This document shows positions 16,963-26,012 of a stretch of DNA of 64,000 nt, one piece after another. Origin of the DNA: Oscillospiraceae bacterium MB24-C1. Its GTDB lineage: Bacteria; Bacillota; Clostridia; Oscillospirales; Ruminococcaceae. The notes below the pieces were generated by a model, which ran no database searches, was not told where the DNA came from, and saw only the letters and a list, made by a program, of their open reading frames with translations. How positions within the stretch are numbered: the first letter of the stretch is position 1; every line of letters begins with the position of its first letter. The stretch is from the NCBI GenBank assembly GCA_030913685.1, contig CP133187.1:1079501-1143500 (forward strand). Direction: 5' to 3'. A program made the position numbers and the translations under genes.

Positions 16963-18789
16963 TCAGTTTCCTCCAATTCCCTTATCCAGGCTGGCGCCGG
17001 TGAGCTTGTTGACAACAAGCGTGCAGACGATAATGACGACGATCAAAATCAGGTTAATACCGCTTGAAAAGGCGTAAAGCCCCATTTCGTCAAAATAATC
17101 GAGCAGCGTAGTCAAAATTTTATTCTGTGAACACAGCAGCATAAACAGTGTCAACTCACGCAGCGAGGTCATAAACGGCAGCATATATCCACTAATAATC
17201 GATGCCTTCTGAATGGGAATGATGATTTTGGTCATACGCTTATGCCACGGAATATTCTGTATGATAGCCGCTTCCTCAATTTCTCCACTGAGCTGCAGCA
17301 TAGAGTTTAGCGAGCTTCGGCTTGCAAACGGGATGTACTTTACAACGCCCGCTAAAATCAGCAGCAGATAGGTGTTGTAAATGCCAAGGCTGGAACCGAA
17401 AATAAAGAAGGAGACACCCACCGCCAGCGACGGCAGCAGATACGGCAGAAATGCGACGCTATTGACATAGCCAGCCCATTTGCTTCGGCGATTTTTGCTG
17501 ACGCTGTAGCCCACCAGCATACCAATGGTGCCCGCTATCAACGCACAGCAAGCCGCTACGACCAGTGTCCCCTTAAAGGCGTTTTTAATAGTGGCGTTAT
17601 AGAGAATGCCATACTGACCATACATGCCGTTCTCAGTGACATTCTCAGAGGTAAGCCACCACTTGGTGGTTAGGTTGCTTAAATCCCCAGTTGTCAAAAA
17701 GCTGTAATCGCCTGGGTTGGGCAAAAATGTTTCTGTCGCAAACGAAACAATTGGGAAGATGCTGGTCATGATGGTTAGAAAAACGAAGAGAATTGCAATC
17801 GCATATTTACCGATTCGACCAAGGTCTATTTCGCTGCTCTGCCCCGACTTACCAGTGACGGTGGTGTAGTTCTTACGACCACTGGTGCTCATCTGGTTCA
17901 CCAGAAGAATTGCTACGCCGAACAACATCATGATGACGGCGAGTATGCTCGCTTGCCCGATACGGTTTACATTCATGCCCACATATTTAGTCGAAAGCGT
18001 CGTCAGTCCCAAGTAATGCGGCACGGGGTAGCTACCCATTGCGCTACCAAACACCAGCAGAATGGTGGACATAATGGCCGGGGTCACCATCGGGAGCGTG
18101 ATGCGAAAGAATGTCTTGAGTTTGGGGGTATTTAAGATTGTTGCCGCTTCCTCAAGATTGGCGTCCATATTGCGGAATATGCCGCCAATGAGGATATATG
18201 CAAAGGCGGCATAGTGCATTGAAAGCACCACAACGCAGGGGAAAAGTCCCTTGCACCACCAAAGAGGCATTTTGATATTCAGCAAGGTGACAAGCAAGCC
18301 ATTTGACGCGCCCGTTATTTCATTGCTGTTAAAAACATTCTGCCACACGACGGCCAGTGTCCACTGCGGCATAATATATGGGAAAATAAAAATTGAGCTT
18401 AAGTATTTTTTAAACTTGAGGTTGGTTCTGGTCACGAGATAAGCAAAAACACCGCCGTAAAGAATAGCACCCAGACAAGAGAAGACCGAAAGTAATAGGG
18501 TGTTTTTAAGCGGATTCCAGAAGTTTGCTTTTCTCAAAGCACCGGTAAAAAGATCCTTCCAGTTAAAAAGGGTATAACCGCTTGTCAACCCCGTGGCGAC
18601 TGAATCGACCGAACCCGGATGCACCTTGATCGTATCCACCAATATGGAGATAATGGGTGCGATAGTCGTCACCGAAAGTGTGATGCCAAGCAGTAGCAAC
18701 ACAAGGTTTTGTGGCTTCGAAAAATAGGTGAGCGCTTTGGTAAAAGTAATATTAAGCTTTGATGGCCTTTTTATCGCAGCACGTTCCAT
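16963..18789 (-). CDS. ABC transporter permease, fused double-domain (FbpB/AfuB-like)
   Basis: 608 residues with about 12 hydrophobic segments in two homologous halves. Each half carries an EAA-type cytoplasmic loop (EEAATILNTPKLKTFFRITLP and EEAAIIQNIPWHKRMTKIIIP). This is a single-chain permease of the Fe(III)/spermidine/sugar-phosphate importer family. AAAGGAGAA ribosome site 3-9 nt before the ATG, directly at the foot of a strong hairpin. Lies between binding protein and ATPase in the same direction. Confidence 0.9.
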   Translation of the reverse strand: MERAAIKRPSKLNITFTKALTYFSKPQNLVLLLLGITLSVTTIAPIISILVDTIKVHPGSVDSVATGLTSGYTLFNWKDLFTGALRKANFWNPLKNTLLLSVFSCLGAILYGGVFAYLVTRTNLKFKKYLSSIFIFPYIMPQWTLAVVWQNVFNSNEITGASNGLLVTLLNIKMPLWWCKGLFPCVVVLSMHYAAFAYILIGGIFRNMDANLEEAATILNTPKLKTFFRITLPMVTPAIMSTILLVFGSAMGSYPVPHYLGLTTLSTKYVGMNVNRIGQASILAVIMMLFGVAILLVNQMSTSGRKNYTTVTGKSGQSSEIDLGRIGKYAIAILFVFLTIMTSIFPIVSFATETFLPNPGDYSFLTTGDLSNLTTKWWLTSENVTENGMYGQYGILYNATIKNAFKGTLVVAACCALIAGTIGMLVGYSVSKNRRSKWAGYVNSVAFLPYLLPSLAVGVSFFIFGSSLGIYNTYLLLILAGVVKYIPFASRSSLNSMLQLSGEIEEAAIIQNIPWHKRMTKIIIPIQKASIISGYMLPFMTSLRELTLFMLLCSQNKILTTLLDYFDEMGLYAFSSGINLILIVVIIVCTLVVNKLTGASLDKGIGGN

Positions 18790-18799
18790 ATGTTCTCCT

Positions 18800-18840
18800 T
18801 TGTCATAAAAGGGGTGTCCTAAACACCCCTTTTATGACAA
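18800..18840 (-). other. intercistronic stem-loop between binding-protein and permease genes
   Basis: Perfect 18-bp stem (18800-18817 with 18823-18840), 5-nt loop, no T run. It ends at the ribosome site of the permease. Such elements often leave the upstream binding-protein mRNA more abundant than the downstream membrane genes. Confidence 0.75.
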
Positions 18841-18879
18841 TCTACTGTTTCATTATACGTATACAAATATGGTCTTACT

Positions 18880-20271
18880 TTACTGTTTGCCCTCGAACGC
18901 GACAACGTCAATCCAGTCGCTCATATTGAAGGCGACCTCAGAACAATACTTGGGGTCTTCAACGACAAGTTGGCCACCGTCTGCGCCGGTCCACCAGTCA
19001 TAGCCGCGGTCATTCTTGGCGGGGAAGGTATCCTTACCATCGACGAAACCGTCCTTGGTATGGTCCTGGTTGATGGCCGGATTGGAAGAGTAGCCACCCA
19101 TATCCTTACCCCACGCATGGAAACCTTCCTTGGTGGTGGTCATGTGGGCGATAAACGCGCAAGCAGTCCATGGCAGCGGTGAGGTTTTAACAACCTGCAG
19201 GTAATGCTTGTAAGCATAGCCGCCAATGCCCTTATACCCATCCTGATAGGCCGCTATGGTAATATTGTTGACCGATGCTGAAGCCGATTCCTCAACAGAA
19301 CGCAGCTTGGAATAGACCAGAAGGCCGCTTTCGTCCACCGCCGAGGTGGTGACAAGCTCATTGCAGATGGGACCGTCGTCGGTCTGCTCATTGTATTGCT
19401 GGCACCAGAGCTTGATCCAAGCCAGTGCATATTTGGCATTGGGTGCGGTGAGGCCAAGTGCAGCCACATCACCCGCAACCTCGTCGATGACGGACTTAAA
19501 GTAAGCCTGCTTATCGCTGTCAAGTGCTTCATAAGCGTCCTTGAGATAGGTGGAATACTTATCGTTGGTCAGCATGTAAAGGAAGTTCTTGCCGATCGGC
19601 TCAGAATCGACCCCCATGAACAGGGGCGCGACGCCTTCAGCGACAAAATCCCAGCAGTTCATGAAGGTGGCATCGCCAAGGTTGTTAAACATAAAAACCT
19701 TGTTAAGCGTTTGAAGCGCTAGTGGGTGACCGTTGAGCTCTTCGTTGGTACCGCTGCTCTCTTTCCACTCCTTGGGGATGTAGTTGAGAAGATTGCCGGT
19801 TGCCAGCATCTTGCTCTGAATCTGGTTGCCATCCTGAATTAGGGTCATGGAATAGGTGTGGGTGGCACTGTTGATGTCAGCGTTAAGCAACGTGAAGATC
19901 GAGTTGTTTTTAGGCTGCGACCATTCGATGGTGCCCGAGTAGGAAGGGTCTATTTTTTTAAGTTCTTCAACAAAGCTGGTGCCGGCGGTCGCACCGCGGC
20001 TGGAATTTCCAATTCCGTAAAGCACTTTGCCGTTGGACTCGGCGATGGCTTTCTTATAAAGCTCCTCAATGGGAAGGGTCTCGGCCTCTGCGATAATCTT
20101 TTCGATTTCGCTCATTTCTGCTGCGGGCGCGGACTCACTGGGTGCTGCCGCATTTGAAGATGTCTCGCCGGGTGCGGGCGCCGCCACGGATGGGGCCGGT
20201 TGGCTACCGCAACCCACAAACACAACCGTTACCATAGCAAATGCCAGAACAAAAGACATTAGACGTTTCAT
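18880..20271 (-). CDS. ABC transporter solute-binding lipoprotein
   Basis: 463 residues. Lipoprotein signal with lipobox FVGC (Cys at about 21), an Ala/Pro/Ser linker at about 24-52, then an extracellular solute-binding domain. Longer than the usual 330-350 residues of its class, and it contains Trp- and Gly-rich segments near the C-terminus (GYDWWTGADGG). First gene of the transporter unit; GGAGGA ribosome site 4-5 nt before the ATG. With the permease and ATPase it makes a complete importer. A sugar phosphate is the suggested ligand from the neighbours. Confidence 0.87.
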   Translation of the reverse strand: MKRLMSFVLAFAMVTVVFVGCGSQPAPSVAAPAPGETSSNAAAPSESAPAAEMSEIEKIIAEAETLPIEELYKKAIAESNGKVLYGIGNSSRGATAGTSFVEELKKIDPSYSGTIEWSQPKNNSIFTLLNADINSATHTYSMTLIQDGNQIQSKMLATGNLLNYIPKEWKESSGTNEELNGHPLALQTLNKVFMFNNLGDATFMNCWDFVAEGVAPLFMGVDSEPIGKNFLYMLTNDKYSTYLKDAYEALDSDKQAYFKSVIDEVAGDVAALGLTAPNAKYALAWIKLWCQQYNEQTDDGPICNELVTTSAVDESGLLVYSKLRSVEESASASVNNITIAAYQDGYKGIGGYAYKHYLQVVKTSPLPWTACAFIAHMTTTKEGFHAWGKDMGGYSSNPAINQDHTKDGFVDGKDTFPAKNDRGYDWWTGADGGQLVVEDPKYCSEVAFNMSDWIDVVAFEGKQ

Positions 20272-20547
20272 TTTAGTCCTCCTCTAAATTTTTTATGTAA
20301 CTGCATCTCGAAGCGTAAACGCAATCCGAAAGATACAGGATTACATACAATAAATTTGATGTCGGGTCCTAAATTAATTGAATTTTTCCTTTATCTAACT
20401 ATATTTTATAAAAGATTTCACCAAAGAGCCATGGGACAAATGTGCCTTTTTTTGTAATTTTTAACTTTTTTAATTTTAGCGACATGCTTTCCACGTCACG
20501 ACGCAATAGGCGTCATGGTAGGAACTTATATGTTTCAAATATTAAAA
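20272..20547 (-). promoter_or_regulatory. upstream region of the ABC transporter operon
   Basis: 276 AT-rich bases with no supported gene. A TATAGT-like -10 (about 20397-20402, minus strand) with a poor -35 would suit an activator-dependent promoter, for example one driven by the AraC-type regulator. No clear operator repeat recognised. Confidence 0.35.
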
Positions 20548-20576
20548 AGTCCATGAAAGCGTTGCTTTCATGGACT
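20548..20576 (-). terminator. intrinsic terminator of the lipid kinase gene
   Basis: 13-bp perfect stem (20548-20560 with 20564-20576), 3-nt loop, then TTTTT on the minus strand, 8 nt after the stop codon. Confidence 0.88.
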
Positions 20577-20584
20577 CAAACATA

Positions 20585-21553
20585 TTAATCGGGGACCGTC
20601 ATGCAGCTGACCATTTTATCGGGTTCTTTTGGAAACGGTTGTACCACCGCGGCCCGCGGAACCAGCAGCCTTGCTGCGCCTGGCAGTATCTTAATGTCGA
20701 AATTTTGCGCCGAGGCTATTTCGCCGTCACAGTTTAAAGCCACCGGCTTGTCCGAAAGGATTCGTACCTGCTTGCAGCGGACAAATCGAATAAAATCGTA
20801 TTTTTGCAGATGCTCTCCGCGCTTATAAGTGGTGATCATCGGTAGCAGGCGCAATCGAGGCATAGCCGGTATGATGATGAAGTCGATCAGCCCGTCCTGC
20901 CAGTCGGCCAACGGTGCCGCCATAAAGCCACCACCGTAATACCGTCCGTTGGCTGCAATGGCAAAAATGCAGTCCCCCTCGGGCTGTGGGACACCGTCGA
21001 TTTCAAATCGATAGCGGTATCGCACCGATGTAAAAAAACAGTATATAAGTGACAATATATAGGCCGACTGCCCTTTAATCAGCGGCAGGTGCTTAAACCG
21101 TGCCATGTTTTGCGCGATGGTGGCGTCCAGCCCCACTGAGGCGATGTTTATCGATACCCGATCCCCCGCCATTAATAAATCAAGCGGTACAACTTGTCCG
21201 TCCATCAGCGATGATAGCGACACTCGCGTTTTTACATCCGGTAAGCCTTCTAGGCCGCGAACAAAATCATTGCCGGTGCCTGCCGGAACAGGGGCTAATA
21301 TCAACTGGGGATTGCCCGGCAGTGCTTGTGCTACCTCACCGATCGTCCCATCTCCACCACAAGCATACAGTGTGGTTTCAATGCCATCTGCAGCGAATCG
21401 TCGCGCAACCTGCTCCGCGTGACCAGGGGATTGCGTAACAACGATCTCATAATCCTCGCTTCGCCCTGAAAAGAGCGTTTGTATTTCCGCCTTGAGCGCC
21501 GGCGTGCTGTCGGCTTTGCCCGCTTTTGGGTTCAAGATAAAAATATGTCTCAA
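20585..21553 (-). CDS. diacylglycerol kinase-family lipid kinase (YegS/DagK-like)
   Basis: 322 residues from the TTG at 21553, which has GAGG 8 nt upstream and gives the family-typical N-terminus MRHIFILNPKAGK; a GTG at 21562 overlaps the ribosome site. The nucleotide-binding motif GGDGTIGEVAQAL and the loop PAGTGNDFVRGL are conserved. Phosphorylates a lipid such as diacylglycerol for phospholipid recycling, or a related sphingoid lipid. Single gene with its own terminator. Confidence 0.9.
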   Translation of the reverse strand: MRHIFILNPKAGKADSTPALKAEIQTLFSGRSEDYEIVVTQSPGHAEQVARRFAADGIETTLYACGGDGTIGEVAQALPGNPQLILAPVPAGTGNDFVRGLEGLPDVKTRVSLSSLMDGQVVPLDLLMAGDRVSINIASVGLDATIAQNMARFKHLPLIKGQSAYILSLIYCFFTSVRYRYRFEIDGVPQPEGDCIFAIAANGRYYGGGFMAAPLADWQDGLIDFIIIPAMPRLRLLPMITTYKRGEHLQKYDFIRFVRCKQVRILSDKPVALNCDGEIASAQNFDIKILPGAARLLVPRAAVVQPFPKEPDKMVSCMTVPD

Positions 21554-21606
21554 ATTTCTCACCCTCTGGGCCTATTATAGAAAAGAGAATGCCCTAAAGT
21601 CAACAA

Positions 21607-21654
21607 AACGCCACAGAAAGGACTTTGAATAATTGCAGTCCCTTCTGCGGCGTT
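21607..21654 (-). terminator. hairpin terminator of the amidase-like gene
   Basis: 18-nt arms (21607-21624 with 21637-21654) with two mismatches, followed on the minus strand by TTTTG. Confidence 0.7.
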
Positions 21655-21691
21655 ATATAATAAAGCTGACAAAACGCCTATATTAGGTTAT

Positions 21692-22270
21692 TTACTCGGC
21701 ATTTTGCGCGGCGCTTTGTGCAGCCTGCGTGATGTTTTGGGTTCTCTGCGGGGTGCTTGGTTCGTACATATAGCGTATGCCCTCGATATGTAAGAAGCGA
21801 ACACGCTTGATATCATAGCTTGAAAGTGGACGGCAGTTGGCATCCTGCGAATGTGCTGCCACATAGATGGTATTCATCGTCGGAAAAAGTCCTCTGATCT
21901 CGGTGATTACCGGCGTGTGATGAAAACGATCTTGGTCAATCATGAGCTGCACTAGGTCGCCCGGTCGCATGGTCGAAATATCGGCATCGGTGGCATAAGG
22001 GCCCACGTCTTTATTTTTTGTTAGGAAATTATACAGATACTCCACACCCGTCCACGCGGGGGCGCGATTGTTTGAATCTATGTAATACCAGCCGAACGTC
22101 GGGGTGTAATTCATCACAGCGCCGCCAGCCAACAGACATTGTGATGCATAGTTGGTGCAATCGCCGCCCAGTTTGGAGAAATCCAGAAAATTAGGGTTGC
22201 GAAAATAGGCCCAACGGTTGGCATAGGCCACGGCCGCGCGCCGATCATAGTTAATATTCACAAGTGGCAT
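21692..22270 (-). CDS. amidase-like protein (Amidase_6 family)
   Basis: 192 residues with no signal peptide. Contains RRAAVAYANRWAYFRNP, then GGDCTNYASQCLLAGG with the likely catalytic Cys, and an HHTPVITEI segment with the likely His. The pattern is that of the putative Amidase_6 family, distantly NlpC/papain-like, and PGDLVQL matches its GDL motif. Substrate unknown; homologues are linked to spore or cell wall functions. AGGAGC-type ribosome site before the ATG. Confidence 0.8.
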   Translation of the reverse strand: MPLVNINYDRRAAVAYANRWAYFRNPNFLDFSKLGGDCTNYASQCLLAGGAVMNYTPTFGWYYIDSNNRAPAWTGVEYLYNFLTKNKDVGPYATDADISTMRPGDLVQLMIDQDRFHHTPVITEIRGLFPTMNTIYVAAHSQDANCRPLSSYDIKRVRFLHIEGIRYMYEPSTPQRTQNITQAAQSAAQNAE

Positions 22271-22372
22271 GGTCTTGCTCCTTTCTACAAGCTTTTATTC
22301 CTTTTTCATGTTATGATAAATTACACTGCAGTGTTCCCGACCTAAAACAATAATGATAAGGATGGCGGTTTT

Positions 22373-23773
22373 ATGGCACAAAGCAATTATTTTGAGCTGC
22401 TCACTGAGATGCAAAACTATTTTAGCCGGGGCCTTACGCTGCCGGTTGGTACACGAAAAGCGGCTTTGCTGCGTTTAAAAAGTGCGCTGCAAAATAACGA
22501 GCAGGCTCTCTATAACGCCATAAAAAAAGATTTTGGCCGCTGCGCCTTTGACAGTTGGAGCTGTGAGTTCCTCATGATTCAAGAAGAGCTGGCTCTTGCC
22601 ATTCGCTCGCTGTCGCACTGGGCCGCTGTGCGCCCAGTTAACGCCGGCGTGTTAAATGCCCCCGCACAGGCGATGATTCGCCCCGAACCGCTGGGCAAGG
22701 TGCTGATATTGTCCCCTTGGAACTACCCCGCCCTGTTGGCGCTTGCACCGCTGATTGGCGCGGTGGGCGCGGGCAACTGTGTGGCGCTGAAGCCCTCATC
22801 AAATACGCCACACACCTCAGCGCTGCTTGGACGTATTGTCAAGGCGGCCTTTGATCCACGCCATGTCACGGTGCTGACCGGCGATCATGAGGTTTCAGAC
22901 GCGTTGTTAAACGAGCGCTTTGATTTGATCTTTTTTACTGGAAGCCCCGCTGTCGGGCGGCATGTAATGCAAAAAGCAGCTGCGCATCTGACCCCAGTAA
23001 TCCTTGAGTTGGGTGGTAAATCGCCCTGCATCGTCGACGAAACCGCCGCCTTGAATCAAGCGGCAAAGCGTATTGTGTGGGGCAAGTTCTTAAATGCGGG
23101 ACAAACCTGCGTGGCGCCGGACTATCTACTGGTACAAAAAAGCATCGCCGCACATTTGGTGGTGGAGCTAAAGCGTAGCATTAAGCGGCTTTATTATCCC
23201 GGTGGTAGCCTCACCACAGACTGGCCTGAGATCATTACGCCGCAGCACACCCAACGGCTGGCCAAACTTCTAAAGGGTGAGCGTATCGCTTTTGGCGGCG
23301 GCTTCGATATAAAGAAACGCCTGTTTGAACCTACATTACTTTTCCCCGTCTCGCCGAAAGCGCCCTGTATGCAGCAGGAACTATTCGGCCCTGTTTTGCC
23401 GATCGTGGTTTATGATTCACTCGACGAGGCCATCGCTCTGATCAGAAAAGGTGAAAAGCCACTAGCACTCTACCACTTTTCCACTGATAAAAAGGCGATT
23501 GCACGGGTGTTGTCCCAGACCTCGGCGGGCGGCGGCTGTGTCAATGACGTCGTGATGCATGTTTCTTCGCCCAGACTGCCGTTTGGCGGTGTCGGCATGA
23601 GTGGTATGGGGCGCTATCATGGCAAGGCCTCATTCGACGCTTTTTCAAATCCACGTTCGGTGCTGATAAAGCCTGCCCATCTAGAGTTACCTTTACGTTA
23701 CCCGCCCCATTTTAAGGGCAAGCTTTTTGCTGCGAAAGCAATGGTTTCTAAAATTTTGGCTTTACAAAAGTAA
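22373..23773 (+). CDS. NAD(P)-dependent aldehyde dehydrogenase (class 3-like)
   Basis: 466 residues. Visible: SPWNYP, FTGSPAVGR for the coenzyme, the general base Glu in LELGGKSP, the catalytic Cys in NAGQTC and a C-terminal PFGGVGMSGMG. Length and the C-terminal hydrophobic tail resemble YwdH/fatty-aldehyde dehydrogenases. Oxidises a medium- or long-chain aldehyde to the acid. Divergent from the amidase-like gene; no operon partner visible. Confidence 0.92.
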   Translation: MAQSNYFELLTEMQNYFSRGLTLPVGTRKAALLRLKSALQNNEQALYNAIKKDFGRCAFDSWSCEFLMIQEELALAIRSLSHWAAVRPVNAGVLNAPAQAMIRPEPLGKVLILSPWNYPALLALAPLIGAVGAGNCVALKPSSNTPHTSALLGRIVKAAFDPRHVTVLTGDHEVSDALLNERFDLIFFTGSPAVGRHVMQKAAAHLTPVILELGGKSPCIVDETAALNQAAKRIVWGKFLNAGQTCVAPDYLLVQKSIAAHLVVELKRSIKRLYYPGGSLTTDWPEIITPQHTQRLAKLLKGERIAFGGGFDIKKRLFEPTLLFPVSPKAPCMQQELFGPVLPIVVYDSLDEAIALIRKGEKPLALYHFSTDKKAIARVLSQTSAGGGCVNDVVMHVSSPRLPFGGVGMSGMGRYHGKASFDAFSNPRSVLIKPAHLELPLRYPPHFKGKLFAAKAMVSKILALQK

Positions 23774-23940
23774 TCCTTTTGATACAATGGATTTTAGTAG
23801 GCTGTCAATAAAAATCCTCTTCGCGTGAAGGACATAACAAATGCTGCTGACCCTGTAATCGGCCTTAACAAGTTCATATAGCATAGGGCCGAATTCCATC
23901 GGTTAACCATATTCGCATCGATTGAGAGGGGCGACTTTTT

Positions 23941-24228
23941 TTGCACACAAAAATATTTGAAATTGGTATGCTACTCTGCTTTGGCGCAGCATGGCCGGCT
24001 TCCATCTACAAATCTTATACTGCCAGAAGCGCAAAAGGTAAAAGCGTCCTGTTTTTAGGCGTTATTGCTACGGGTTATGTCAGCGGTATCATCAACAAGC
24101 TAATTAACGCGCCTGATTATGTGATGTACCTTTATCTGCTCAATTTGGTGATGGTATCGACCGATATAGTACTATATTTCCGTAACAAGCGCCTGGACGA
24201 GCTGGAAGAAAAGGATAAACTCTGTTAA
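23941..24228 (+). CDS. small three-helix membrane protein, PQ-loop/SemiSWEET-like
   Basis: 95 residues from a TTG start (GAGAGGGG upstream). About three hydrophobic helices; the segment WPASIYKSYTARSAKGKS looks like a PQ-loop repeat with the Gln replaced by Ala. SemiSWEET proteins of this size dimerise into small sugar transporters, but the degenerate motif makes the function uncertain. Followed by a strong terminator. Confidence 0.55.
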   Translation: MHTKIFEIGMLLCFGAAWPASIYKSYTARSAKGKSVLFLGVIATGYVSGIINKLINAPDYVMYLYLLNLVMVSTDIVLYFRNKRLDELEEKDKLC

Positions 24229-24270
24229 GCCCCGGTATGTACATTGCACCGGTACAAACAACGATATATG

Positions 24271-24312
24271 AAAAAAGCCCGCCGTGACTTCATTGCCACA
24301 GCGGGTTTTTTG
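24271..24312. terminator. bidirectional terminator between the PQ-loop gene and mgtE
   Basis: AAAAAAGCCCGC...GCGGGTTTTTT stem-loop, with runs of A before and T after, so it can act on both strands. Confidence 0.85.
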
Positions 24313-24332
24313 TTGGGTTAAAGATTAATCTG

Positions 24333-25706
24333 TCACGCTACGCCAGGCAATAACCGAATTGCCACATTGAAATAAACAAGCAAAGAAAGAGCATCCACAA
24401 TAGTCGTTATCATAGGACTTGCCATCAAGGCGGGGTCCAGCTTCATCTTGGTCGCGATAATGGGCAATGTGCAGCCAACAATCTTTGCCGCTACCACGGC
24501 GCAGAAGATAGTGATCGAAACAATTGCCGCAATGGCCGCGTCATGGAACATCAAGATGATTCTTACATAATTGAGAACCGCCACGCAGACGCCTGCTATA
24601 AGTCCGACTCGGAACTCCTTCCAGATAACCGCCAAAATATCTGAGGCCTTTATCTCACCAAGCACCAGACTGCGAATGACTGAAACAGAAGCTTGGCTGC
24701 CTGCATTGCCGCTGGTGTCCATCAACATAGGAATCGCGGAGGACAACAAAATATTTGCGGCCAGCGCGTCGCTGTAATTTTGGATGATAAGACCGGTGAC
24801 GGTTGCCGAAACCATCAGCACCATCAGCCAGACTACCCGCTTGCGCGCCAGTGTAAACGGCCCGGTTTGCATGTAACCTTCTTCAATGGGCTCCATAGCG
24901 GCCATCTTATAGATGTCCTCAGTGGTCTCTTCTTCCATAACATCCACGACGTCATCGATGGTAATAATGCCGACAAGGCGGTTTTCATTATCTACAACCG
25001 GCAGGGTAAACATGTCGTACTTTTTGAATATTTCGGCGACATCAGCCTGATCATCATGAGTTTTAACCGACATGACGTCTTTTTCCATGATGTCACCGAT
25101 CATCTCATTGTCGCGCGCGGCTAGCACGTCGCGCAGCCGGACAGCACCCTCAAGCTTTCGCCTTGCATTGGTGACGAACAACAGCGAGATCGACTCTTTG
25201 TCCTCGCTCTGACGGCGAACTTCCGAAATAGCGCGCTTGACGTCCCAATTTCGGTCAACCTCCATGAACTCGATGGTCATCAGGCTGCCCGCCGAAGCCT
25301 CGGGATACATGAGCATCAGATTGATCTGTCTGCGGGTATCCGGGTCGGATATTTTAATGACGCGCTTGACAATCGACGCCGGCATTTCGTCAAGAAAATC
25401 GACCGTATCGTCCATGAACAACTCGTCAAGAATGCTCGAAAGCTCTTTATCGGTGATACCCTCCACAATGCGCTGCTGCAAATCGCGCTCCAAATAGGAA
25501 AACACTTCGGCCGCCATTTCCTTTGGCAGCAACCGAAACAACAGCAGTACGCGCGAATCCTCTGGATATTCTCCGATAGCCTCGGCAAAGTCCACCACGT
25601 TCATTTCCTGAATAATGCGGCGAACCTGAAGAAATTTTTTCTCATCAATTAGCCCTAAAAGGGTCTGCAACTTTCCAATGGTCTTCCCTCCCCTTCTTTG
25701 CGTCAC
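24333..25706 (-). CDS. mgtE: MgtE-type magnesium transporter
   Basis: Up to 457 residues: an N-terminal superhelical MgtE_N domain (about 15-135), two CBS domains (about 140-265), and five membrane segments (about 290-450) containing DTSGNAGSQAS. A Mg2+ channel gated by Mg2+ bound to the cytosolic domains. Start is unsettled: the only GTG/ATG is the GTG at 25706, but the sole good ribosome site (AGGGGAGGG, 25686-25694) lies downstream of it and is 6 nt before an ATT at 25679 that would give the family-like N-terminus IGKLQTLLGLID. Preceded by a regulated-looking leader with its own promoter, small ORF and terminator. Confidence 0.92.
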   Translation of the reverse strand: MTQRRGGKTIGKLQTLLGLIDEKKFLQVRRIIQEMNVVDFAEAIGEYPEDSRVLLLFRLLPKEMAAEVFSYLERDLQQRIVEGITDKELSSILDELFMDDTVDFLDEMPASIVKRVIKISDPDTRRQINLMLMYPEASAGSLMTIEFMEVDRNWDVKRAISEVRRQSEDKESISLLFVTNARRKLEGAVRLRDVLAARDNEMIGDIMEKDVMSVKTHDDQADVAEIFKKYDMFTLPVVDNENRLVGIITIDDVVDVMEEETTEDIYKMAAMEPIEEGYMQTGPFTLARKRVVWLMVLMVSATVTGLIIQNYSDALAANILLSSAIPMLMDTSGNAGSQASVSVIRSLVLGEIKASDILAVIWKEFRVGLIAGVCVAVLNYVRIILMFHDAAIAAIVSITIFCAVVAAKIVGCTLPIIATKMKLDPALMASPMITTIVDALSLLVYFNVAIRLLPGVA

Positions 25707-25815
25707 GGCAACACAAAAATATCGTTTTGCCGCGGCGGCGCACGATTAGTCAAATCATTTTCCGTTCTGCTGCCCGGTTACAAGATAAAGCTTTCCCTAT
25801 TTGGGCAGCAAAAAA

Positions 25816-25841
25816 ATGACCTCAAAAATTTTTGCGGTCAT
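25816..25841 (-). terminator. intrinsic terminator inside the mgtE leader
   Basis: 26-nt near-perfect stem (ATGACC with GGTCAT and an inner A/T helix), followed on the minus strand by a run of six to seven T. It lies between the mgtE promoter and gene, so transcription must read through it to express mgtE. A further 8-bp stem (25768-25775 with 25803-25810) follows at once. Confidence 0.8.
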
Positions 25842-25896
25842 CGGCGTCAATGTATATCAAATTGGAAAGGGAACCAGAATAACGCACATTTAATCC

Positions 25897-25980
25897 TTAA
25901 TCTGCAATGACAGGACAATGAATGTGCCATCGTGAAGGTGGCTTTCCAGTCTGACTACTATGATCACCTGTTGTGTCCAT
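25897..25980 (-). CDS. candidate 27-residue leader peptide of mgtE
   Basis: ATG at 25980 with GGAGG 9 nt upstream, 27 codons then TAA. The start is MDTTGDHSSQ and the peptide includes a Pro-Pro pair. A competing ATG at 25984, 5 nt from the same ribosome site, opens a 6-codon ORF. The start region pairs perfectly over 11 nt with a segment inside the ORF (25914-25924). Translation could therefore reshape the leader before the terminator. No homologue recognised; existence as a translated peptide is inference. Confidence 0.45.
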   Translation of the reverse strand: MDTTGDHSSQTGKPPSRWHIHCPVIAD

Positions 25981-25988
25981 TCATTGTC
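25914..25988 (-). promoter_or_regulatory. long-range inverted repeat sequestering the leader start codons
   Basis: GACAATGAATG at 25988-25978 (start codons included) is the exact complement of CATTCATTGTC at 25924-25914 on the minus-strand transcript. The 53 nt between them contain smaller helices. Suggests a folded regulatory RNA upstream of mgtE. The M-box consensus was not found. Confidence 0.55.
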
Positions 25989-26012
25989 ACCTCCATTACT
26001 TTCGATATTCTT

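Noticed and set aside
25897-26010. M-box magnesium riboswitch upstream of mgtE
   Set aside because: No recognisable M-box core sequence; a leader-peptide-type structure is seen instead.
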